From Castellaniella sp049650445 (GTDB lineage: Bacteria; Pseudomonadota; Gammaproteobacteria; Burkholderiales; Burkholderiaceae_B), in NCBI RefSeq assembly GCF_049650445.1, contig NZ_JBASAD010000027.1:1-64000 (forward strand): a stretch of DNA of 64,000 nt. The letters are read 5' to 3'. The number at the start of each line of letters is the position of its first letter. Position 1 is the stretch's first letter. Under the pieces are notes generated by a model. It did no database searches, was not told where the DNA came from, and worked only from the letters and a program-made list of their open reading frames with translations. Made by a program: the position numbers and the translations under genes. Of the stretch, positions 7,733 through 14,616 are shown piece by piece.

Positions 7733-9688
7733 TCATAGGCGATAGCTGTAGCGCAGCAGCTTCTGCAGGTCGGCGGCCTGGCGCAGGGCCTCGCGCATGA
7801 TGCGCCGGTCCAGGGCATTGAGCGAGCCCGGCAGGATGTGGTTGGACGCGGGCTCGCCCGCATGGGCCTGCGCCTGGTGCTGTCGCAGGCGCAGCAACTG
7901 CAGGTAACGGTAGGATTCGACATAGGCGCCGACGTCGCGCTCGCTCAGCACGCCGCGCTCGGCCAGCGCCCGCAGGCGTCCCTCCGTGGAGGTCTCGACG
8001 ATGCCGCTGGCCAGGGCGAAAACCCGGGCGGCATCCACGAAAGGCGTCAACGCCTGCGCCTTCAGGTCGAAACCCGAGGAACCCGCTCTCCAGGCGCCGC
8101 CCGCGATCTCGAACAGACCGCCGGACGGCGGCTGGTTGCGCAAGGCCGTCTCGGCCAGCATCCGCTGGAACTGGGGCGAATCGGCCACCTGCTCCATCAG
8201 GAACCGGCGCAGCGCCTCGAATCCATTGTCCTCGCCCCACAGCAACCGCAGGTCGAAACAGATGACCGCCTGAAGCAAATGCTCCGGCGTGGGCCGCCGG
8301 ACGATGTCGGCGAACCAGCGTTCCCATTCCAGCGCCGAGAGCCGCAGGGCCGGATTGCCGGCCATGACATTGCCCCGGCACAGCGGCAGGCCGCAACGGT
8401 CCAGCCCCTGGTTGACCGTCTCGGCCAGCGGCCGCAGCGCCTCGCGCCGTTCGCGCGCCTCGGCGTCGGTCGCCGCCTGAAACAGCATGCCGTTGTCCTG
8501 ATCCGTCAGCAAGGTCTGTTCGCGCCGGCCCTCGCTGCCGAAGGCCAGCCAGGCGAACGGCACGCCGGGATCGCCCACGTCCCGCAAGGCCAGCTCGATC
8601 ACGCGATGCGTGACGTGGTCGTTCATCTGGGCGATCAGGCGCAGCACCTGCAGGGCATCGACGCCGTGCGCCAGCATGCCTGAGACCGTCCTGGCCAGGT
8701 CCGTGCGCAAGCCGGCCAGGGTCCCGACGTCTTCGGCCTGGCGCATGGCCCGCGCCAGATGCACGACGCCGATCCGCTGCAACGCGAACAGATCACGCTC
8801 GGACACCACGCCGACCAGGGCGCCGTCCTTCATGATGCACAGGTGTCCGATGCGGCGATGCGCCATCAGCAAGGTTGCCTCGAAGGCCGTGGCCTCGGGC
8901 GGCAGGCACACCGGCTCACGCGTCATGAAGGTCCCGATCGGCGCGTCCAGCCGGACCGACGCGCCCGCCACCTCGCGGCGCAGGTCGCGCAGGGTGAAGA
9001 CCCCCACGGGACGGCGTTGTGCGTCCGTGATGACGATGCTGCCCACCCGGCGCTCGTGCATCCGCTGCACGGCCTGGGACAGCGGCATATCCGGCGCGCA
9101 GGCCACCGGGTCGCGTGCCATGATCGCCGCCAGCGCCTGATCGAAGACATAGCCCTCTGCCTGGACCACTGCGGCTTCCTGCCGCGTGCGCTGATGCAGC
9201 CGCCCCAGCAGGCTGCCCGCCCCCTGCAAGGCGAAGGCGCGAAAGGGTTCGGACCATTCCAGGGTCTCGATGAAATCGGCCCGGCTCACCTGCAGGCAGA
9301 ACGTATCCTGCAGGGCGCGATAGCGTGTACGGGTGGGCCGGTGTTCCAGCAGGGCAGCCACCGGAAAGGCGTCGGCCGGCCCCAGGACGAACCCGCCGGC
9401 CGGTTCTTCACCGGAGGGCGGCGTCGCCGACGCGCCGGCCTCGACGTCGGCACGACACCCCTGGACCGCGCCCTGGCGGATCAGGTACCACGCCTCGGCA
9501 GGCCCGCCGTCGGGGGCGGTGATCTCCTGCCCGGCCTCGAAAAACCGCAGCCGCATTCGCTCGACCAGCCGGCGCACGTGCGCCGGCTCCATCTGGTCGA
9601 AGGGCGGATATTCCTGCAGGAACCGCATCAGCCCCTGCACGTTCTGGTTCACGGCATCCCGATCCGCCGCATCCGGTCTGTCCAGCAT
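7733..9688 (-). CDS. cNMP-binding / CBS-pair / DUF294 nucleotidyltransferase-like protein
   Basis: Cytoplasmic putative signalling protein of 651 aa. Order of domains: an N-terminal cyclic-nucleotide-binding-like barrel (about 10-145), two CBS motifs (about 170-290; AIMARDPVACAPD and FMTREPVCLPPEA mark their starts), a DUF294 nucleotidyltransferase domain with FGSEGRREQTLLTDQDNGML (the GS...D.D pattern of polymerase-beta-type transferases), and the DUF294 C-terminal helical region. The start at 9688 is chosen because GGGAGGG lies about eight bases upstream; the upstream 25 in-frame codons are unlike protein. Relatives resemble GlnD in architecture and often sit with acetate-type symporters, which are absent here. 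CBS domains suggest adenylate sensing; the target is unknown. Confidence 0.85.
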   Translation of the reverse strand: MLDRPDAADRDAVNQNVQGLMRFLQEYPPFDQMEPAHVRRLVERMRLRFFEAGQEITAPDGGPAEAWYLIRQGAVQGCRADVEAGASATPPSGEEPAGGFVLGPADAFPVAALLEHRPTRTRYRALQDTFCLQVSRADFIETLEWSEPFRAFALQGAGSLLGRLHQRTRQEAAVVQAEGYVFDQALAAIMARDPVACAPDMPLSQAVQRMHERRVGSIVITDAQRRPVGVFTLRDLRREVAGASVRLDAPIGTFMTREPVCLPPEATAFEATLLMAHRRIGHLCIMKDGALVGVVSERDLFALQRIGVVHLARAMRQAEDVGTLAGLRTDLARTVSGMLAHGVDALQVLRLIAQMNDHVTHRVIELALRDVGDPGVPFAWLAFGSEGRREQTLLTDQDNGMLFQAATDAEARERREALRPLAETVNQGLDRCGLPLCRGNVMAGNPALRLSALEWERWFADIVRRPTPEHLLQAVICFDLRLLWGEDNGFEALRRFLMEQVADSPQFQRMLAETALRNQPPSGGLFEIAGGAWRAGSSGFDLKAQALTPFVDAARVFALASGIVETSTEGRLRALAERGVLSERDVGAYVESYRYLQLLRLRQHQAQAHAGEPASNHILPGSLNALDRRIMREALRQAADLQKLLRYSYRL

Positions 9689-9791
9689 GGAAACGCCCTC
9701 CCGCCTATCATGAATATCTGATTCATAGCACGTTTCCCGGCGGCGCCTGTGGGCCGGGATCAATGAGCCTCAAGCCGACGGCGCACGGCGA

Positions 9792-12467
9792 TCAGCGATC
9801 GCGCAGCCAGGCTGCGGCGCTGGTCTCGGTCGCGGGACGGCCGATGAAATACCCCTGGCCGACGTCGCAGCCCATGTCCCACAGCAGGTCCAGCGTTTCC
9901 CGCGTCTCGATGCCCTCGGCGATCACCTGCAAGCCCAGGGTATGGCTCATCTCGATGATGGAGCGCACGATGGCGCGCATGTCGGCGTCGGCGGCCATGC
10001 CCGCCACGAAGGACTGATCGATCTTCAAGGCGTCGACGGGCAGCCGGTGCAGATAGGCAAACGAGGAATAGCCGGTGCCGAAATCGTCGATCGACAGCCG
10101 CACCCCCAGGGCATGCAGCGCATGCAGACTGTCCAGCGCCCGGACCGGGTCGGCCATGATGGCGCTCTCCGTGACTTCGAGTTCCAGCAGCCCGGGCGCC
10201 AGCCCATGCCGCCGCAGCGCATCCAGGACCTGACGGGGGAACGCCCCGTCCAGCAGATTCCGGGCAGATACGTTCACCGCTATGCCCACCCCGGGATGGA
10301 TGGCCTGCAGCCGGACGCAGCAGGCCACGGCCTGATCGACGACCCAGAGCGTAAAGGGATGGATCAGATCGCTGACCTCGATCACCGGGATGAAGCGGCC
10401 CGGTGGAATCAGGCCCTGCTCGGGATGCTGCCAGCGAACCAGCGCCTCGAAGCCCATCGGCGCGCCCCGGGCCTGGGCGCCACCGTTCAAGAAAATCTTG
10501 GGTTGCAGATGCAGCAGGAACTGGCCCTGCGCCAACGCCGCGCGCAGTTCGCCCCGCAACAGCAGGTGATCGTGGACGCTGACGCTGTCCTGAGGATTGA
10601 ACACGGCGATCCCCAGGCCGTCGCGCTTGGCACGGCGCATCGCGGTGTCGGCGCAGCGGACCAGTTCATCGGGGGCACGAGCGTGTCCGGGATGGAGGGC
10701 CAGGCCGAAGCTGCAACTGATGCGGACCTGCAGTTCGTTCAGCGCGAACGGTTCGCGCAGCGCCGACAGCAGGACGAGCACCTTCGCCCGGGCCTGATCT
10801 TCGTTCCCCGTGTTCAACAGGAAAGCGAATTCGTCGCTGCCTAGCCGGGCCAGGGCGCACGACGTATCCAGCAAGCCACTGAGCCGCTGCGCAACCGCCT
10901 GGAGCAGGCGGTCTCCCGCTTCGTGCCCCAGCGCCACGTTGACTTCCTTGAAGCCATCCAGATTGGACATGACCAAAGTCCAGGGCATCTCGGGGGCCTG
11001 CTCGGCGCACGCTTGCAGGCGCCGCAGAATCTCGCCCCGGTTCAGCAGCCCCGTCAGGGGATCGTGTGCGGCCTGGTAGGCCAGCGCCCGCTGCTGCGCC
11101 CGACGCTCGCTGATGTCCAGGAAGGTCACCAGACAGAATTCCAGCCGGCCGTCCTGCAAGATCGGATAGGACCAGTACTCGACCGGGAAACAGGTGCCGT
11201 CGCGACGCCACAGGACCTCGTCGTCCACATGGACTCCCTGCCCCTGCTCAAGCGCCTGGCGCATGCGGCATTCTTCGAGGGGATAGTGACGGCCGTCCTC
11301 GTGCTGGTAGTGAATCAGCGTGTGGAAGTGCTGTCCCACCAACTGGTCGGGATGGTCGTAGCCCAGCAGGTGCGCACACGCCTGATTGGCAAAGATGCAG
11401 CAGCCCGTCGCATCCAGCCCATAGATGGCTTCGGCCGTGACGTCCATCAACTGGCTGATCAGACGCTCGCGCTCCCGCAACCCGCGGCTCAGCATCTCGC
11501 GCTCGGTCAGATCCCGCACGGTCGCCCACTGCATCAGATTCCAGGCCACCAGCACCGCCACGCACAGCAGCAGTGCAATGAAGAACACCCCGACCCACAG
11601 GGCATGGCGCGCCTCGGCGTAGAGCGCCGACTCGGGCACCTCGTAGCGCACGGACAGACCATGCGGATCTTCCCTGTGCCCCGCCGTCATGGACAGAACG
11701 GCCCAGCGCTGGCCGGCTGCGTCAAGGTACGAGTGGCGCGTCAGCCCGGCCTCGGCCGAGGGGTGCGGTTCCAGTTGCTCCCCCTGGCGGCCGGCATCGT
11801 CGGGGATGCGTTGCAGCACGCGCCCATCGCGATCCAGAACCCACAGGCGCCCTTCGGGCAGCAAATCGGGGATGACTGCACCAGCCAGCAGATGGCCCAG
11901 GTTCATGGCCCCGAAAACCACGCCACCGTTGATCCCGGAATCCCCCGGCACACGCACCGCCAGGACCACCGTCGGCAGACGGCTCATCCGCCCGACGACG
12001 AAGCCGCCCAGCGTGACCTCGGCCTGCTCGATGGCTTTTTTGAAAAACTCCCGATCACCCAGGTAGACGCCCTTGGGGTCCGGGTCGGGCAGGCCCGAAC
12101 AGACCTGATAGCCGTTGGCGTCGGCCACGCCCAGGTTCAGATAGCGCGGCAAGCGTCCCAACAGGGACGCCAGATACCCACGGCATTCCCCCCAGCGTTC
12201 CTGACGCAGGATGGGTGAATTCGACAGGGTGTGGAGTACGTCGCTGGCATCATTGATCAACGTCTGATCGTAGGCCGCTGTCATGCTGACCAGATTTTCG
12301 GCCGCGCGCTCGTTTTCGCTCACCAGACTTTGATACTGATACCAGACGTAGTAGCTCAGGCCGCCAAGAATCGGCACGATGGCCGCCAGGATCGCCAGGA
12401 ACAGGCGGGCCCGAAGGCTGTCGAGCAATCTCGCGTGAAAAAGACCCGTGTCGCGAGTATCAGACAA
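9792..12467 (-). CDS. Membrane-anchored PAS-GGDEF-EAL protein, likely c-di-GMP phosphodiesterase
   Basis: An 891-aa c-di-GMP protein. One membrane helix near 21-41, a periplasmic Cache-like sensor to about 285, a second helix about 290-310, PAS/PAC about 330-455, GGDEF about 460-625, EAL about 640-885. The EAL site is intact (E674-A-L-V-R-W; DDFGTGYSS at 794-802). The GGDEF site is damaged: the motif reads GSDEF (543-547) and the metal-binding Asp of the DxD-F-K motif is Asn502 (NLDGFK). I infer net hydrolysis of c-di-GMP with the GGDEF domain as an allosteric or inert part. The start is TTG, supported by GGAGG seven bases upstream. Confidence 0.88.
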   Translation of the reverse strand: MSDTRDTGLFHARLLDSLRARLFLAILAAIVPILGGLSYYVWYQYQSLVSENERAAENLVSMTAAYDQTLINDASDVLHTLSNSPILRQERWGECRGYLASLLGRLPRYLNLGVADANGYQVCSGLPDPDPKGVYLGDREFFKKAIEQAEVTLGGFVVGRMSRLPTVVLAVRVPGDSGINGGVVFGAMNLGHLLAGAVIPDLLPEGRLWVLDRDGRVLQRIPDDAGRQGEQLEPHPSAEAGLTRHSYLDAAGQRWAVLSMTAGHREDPHGLSVRYEVPESALYAEARHALWVGVFFIALLLCVAVLVAWNLMQWATVRDLTEREMLSRGLRERERLISQLMDVTAEAIYGLDATGCCIFANQACAHLLGYDHPDQLVGQHFHTLIHYQHEDGRHYPLEECRMRQALEQGQGVHVDDEVLWRRDGTCFPVEYWSYPILQDGRLEFCLVTFLDISERRAQQRALAYQAAHDPLTGLLNRGEILRRLQACAEQAPEMPWTLVMSNLDGFKEVNVALGHEAGDRLLQAVAQRLSGLLDTSCALARLGSDEFAFLLNTGNEDQARAKVLVLLSALREPFALNELQVRISCSFGLALHPGHARAPDELVRCADTAMRRAKRDGLGIAVFNPQDSVSVHDHLLLRGELRAALAQGQFLLHLQPKIFLNGGAQARGAPMGFEALVRWQHPEQGLIPPGRFIPVIEVSDLIHPFTLWVVDQAVACCVRLQAIHPGVGIAVNVSARNLLDGAFPRQVLDALRRHGLAPGLLELEVTESAIMADPVRALDSLHALHALGVRLSIDDFGTGYSSFAYLHRLPVDALKIDQSFVAGMAADADMRAIVRSIIEMSHTLGLQVIAEGIETRETLDLLWDMGCDVGQGYFIGRPATETSAAAWLRDR

Positions 12468-12693
12468 GCAGCGCCTCCCTTGCGTGTCATGTCTGGCACC
12501 AGGGGCAGTGCCGCCAGGGGAAAATATACACGGAACTGGCGGGAATCAATCCGCCGAGGATCGACCGACTTAGCCTGCCGCGCCGACGATCACGCCCGTT
12601 CGTCACGCCCGGGCGCCCATCTCCGGATCGACGAGCGGCCCGCTCTGCGCCCGCCCTACAATAGGGCCTTCCCCGCATTCCCCTGGAATCCTG
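12468..12693. other. Intergenic spacer between the GGDEF-EAL gene and msrC
   Basis: A 226-bp spacer between two divergent genes. It holds the GGAGG ribosome site of the leftward TTG start just inside 12468-12480 and must contain both promoters. I see no convincing -35/-10 pair, repeat or riboswitch fold in it. Confidence 0.5.
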
Positions 12694-13191
12694 ATGTTCA
12701 CCTTTGCCCCCCAGACCTACGCCAGCAAGGCGGAACACTACGCGGACCTGGTCACCCAGGCGCGCGGCCTGATCTCGGGGGAACCCGACCTGATCGCCAA
12801 CGCGGCCAATTTCAGTGCCCTGGTGTTCGACAGTCTGCCGCAGTTGAACTGGGCGGGGTTCTACCTGTACGACGGCACGGAACTGGTGGTCGGCCCCTTC
12901 CAGGGCAAACCTGCCTGCATCCGCATCGCGCTCGGCTCCGGTGTCTGCGGCACGGCCGCCCAGACCCGCCAGACTCAGGTCGTGCGCGACGTCAACGCGT
13001 TCGCGGGACACATTCCCTGCGACTCGGCCTCACAATCGGAAATCGTCGTGCCGCTGGTGCGCGCGGACGGCTCGCTGCTGGGCGTCTGGGACGTCGACAG
13101 CCCCACCCTGGGCCGCTTCGACGAAGACGATCGGCGCGGGATGGAAGCCCTGTGCCGGGTCTTCATGAACCATCTCAACGGCCAGGGCTGA
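12694..13191 (+). CDS. msrC: Free methionine-(R)-sulfoxide reductase (GAF domain)
   Basis: Cytoplasmic repair enzyme that reduces free methionine-R-sulfoxide, using thioredoxin for recycling. The 165-aa protein is a single GAF domain. Three cysteines of the family are seen at 75, 85 and 109 (KPACIRIA, GVCGTAA, HIPCDSAS); their spacing of 10 and 24 equals that of E. coli MsrC (84, 94, 118), so the catalytic and resolving residues are all present. The downstream VWDVDSPTLGRFDEDD segment is also typical. Monocistronic, divergent from the GGDEF-EAL gene and convergent with an exported protein gene 35 bp away. Confidence 0.92.
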   Translation: MFTFAPQTYASKAEHYADLVTQARGLISGEPDLIANAANFSALVFDSLPQLNWAGFYLYDGTELVVGPFQGKPACIRIALGSGVCGTAAQTRQTQVVRDVNAFAGHIPCDSASQSEIVVPLVRADGSLLGVWDVDSPTLGRFDEDDRRGMEALCRVFMNHLNGQG

Positions 13192-13226
13192 AGCGATCTT
13201 CTGCGGAATCCACACGCTCGACCGGC

Positions 13227-14348
13227 CTAGTCCAGCGGCAGGGAAAAGCGTGCCCCCAAGCCGTAGTCTCCGGAAGTCAGGTTGCGGTTCGTCTCCAGCC
13301 GCACCCGCAGATAGGGGCCGTAACGGAAGCCGTGGACCAGGCCGACCCGTTCGTCCAGCCCACCCCCGGCCTCCACCCGCCGCTCGAACGAACCGCTGAA
13401 CGAGCCCCAGCGGCCCGCCGCCAGATCCATCTGCCACTGGTTGCTGACGCAGTCGCAACCCGCGTCGCCACCGTACGTGGCCAGGTCGGCATAGCCCGGC
13501 CCCTGACGCGCATTCACCCAGGACAGATCCAGGCCCGGCACCAGGCCCAGGGTATAGCCCAGATGGCGGCGCCAGCCCTCGGCCAGCGTCTGGCGTGACC
13601 GGGACGCCCCGAACTGCCAGGCGCCCGCCTCGCCCATGGCGTACTCGCCGCCCAAGCCCAGCGCCGTCATATCCTGGGCGCTTTGCAGCCGCGAACCCAG
13701 GGTCAGATCACGGTCCAGCGCGTACCGCGTGGCGGCATCGAACGCCATCGGGCCATACGCCAGATCGCCCGCGGCGGCCGCGCGGCCGGCCGAACCGTCC
13801 AGGGCGCCGGCCGCCACGGCATAGTCCCAGGAACCGGCCTGCAAGCGTCCCGAAGGCACGGACCGGGACAGGCCCACCCCCGCCAGACGCACGGACCGAC
13901 CCCAGGCCGGCGCGCCCGACGCCGTATTGCCCAGTGTCACGCGATATCCGGCAGAACTGCGGTAGCGCCAGTTGCGCGCCCCCAGAGACCAGGTATCCAG
14001 ACCCCCGGAGGCCAGCGGGCCGAGTCCGCGCGGCCCGGCAACCGCATCGGCCGGCCCGCCGAACCAGCGCAAGCGGGTCCCGTCCGGGCGGTATCCATAG
14101 CCCACCATGGCACCGTCCTGGAACAGCGGGTCGTAGCGAATGCCAGGGGACGGGTCCGGACCGGACACGGCGGCACCCGCGTCCGGCGGCACGTCAGAGG
14201 CGACGTCGCGGGGCACGTCAGGGACGGCGTAGCGTTGAGGGGCCAGGTCGATGAGCGCCGGATCGGCCACCTGCCAGGTCTGGGCCGGTACGGGACCGGC
14301 GACGCCCAGCAGGGCCGACGCGGCCAGAAACCGGACGATTCGATTCAT
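13227..14348 (-). CDS. Unrecognised exported protein, probable outer-membrane beta-barrel
   Basis: I do not recognise this 373-aa protein. A clear signal peptide (MNRIVRFLAASALLGVAGPVPA, cleavage after the AQ region near residue 23) is followed by a Pro/Asp/Val-rich linker to about residue 70. Thereafter come many alternating short strands rich in Gly, Ala, Trp, Tyr and Arg (for example LDTWSLGARNWRYRSSAGYRVTLGN), with glycine turns and a final strand GDYGLGARFSLPLD, which resembles a transmembrane beta-barrel. Two close cysteines (CDC, near 301-303) are unusual for a barrel. It might be a diverged usher-like or porin-like protein. Monocistronic between msrC and nrdA. Confidence 0.6.
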   Translation of the reverse strand: MNRIVRFLAASALLGVAGPVPAQTWQVADPALIDLAPQRYAVPDVPRDVASDVPPDAGAAVSGPDPSPGIRYDPLFQDGAMVGYGYRPDGTRLRWFGGPADAVAGPRGLGPLASGGLDTWSLGARNWRYRSSAGYRVTLGNTASGAPAWGRSVRLAGVGLSRSVPSGRLQAGSWDYAVAAGALDGSAGRAAAAGDLAYGPMAFDAATRYALDRDLTLGSRLQSAQDMTALGLGGEYAMGEAGAWQFGASRSRQTLAEGWRRHLGYTLGLVPGLDLSWVNARQGPGYADLATYGGDAGCDCVSNQWQMDLAAGRWGSFSGSFERRVEAGGGLDERVGLVHGFRYGPYLRVRLETNRNLTSGDYGLGARFSLPLD

Positions 14349-14510
14349 GAGATGTCACACGGGGTGCCCGGGCAGGCCGTACGGGCGGGCTCAGGCGATG
14401 AAATCCGGGGATCGCGCGGCGCCAAAAACCCGCCGCGAAGCCTCTAGGGTGGTCCAGGGTATCACGACCCGGAGGCCTCTGAAACCCTCAAAATGTTTCA
14501 ACGGGGAAAA

Positions 14511-14540
14511 TTGAAACCGGGCTTGATCACACCATATATT
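14511..14540 (+). promoter_or_regulatory. Probable nrdA promoter
   Basis: TTGAAA at 14511-14516 and TATATT at 14535-14540 are separated by 18 bp and lie in an AT-rich island about 80 bp upstream of nrdA. The -10 is embedded in the first NrdR box, the usual arrangement for NrdR repression. Confidence 0.65.
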
Positions 14541-14544
14541 GTGT
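14529..14544 (+). promoter_or_regulatory. NrdR box 1
   Basis: The 16-mer ACACCATATATTGTGT closely matches the palindromic NrdR consensus (ACAC-ATATAT-GTGT type). It overlaps the -10 of the nrdA promoter. NrdR is a nucleotide-sensing repressor of ribonucleotide reductase genes; its gene is not in this window. Confidence 0.85.
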
Positions 14545-14559
14545 TTATGATTTTGAACT

Positions 14560-14575
14560 GCACTACATGTAGAAA
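14560..14575 (+). promoter_or_regulatory. NrdR box 2
   Basis: GCACTACATGTAGAAA keeps the CTA...TAG core of the NrdR box and starts exactly 31 bp after box 1, the three-turn spacing found in paired NrdR sites. It is weaker in its outer bases than box 1. Confidence 0.75.
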
Positions 14576-14616
14576 ACAAAATAATTTCAAAGCATTCTCC
14601 CCAAGGACAGCCTGCT

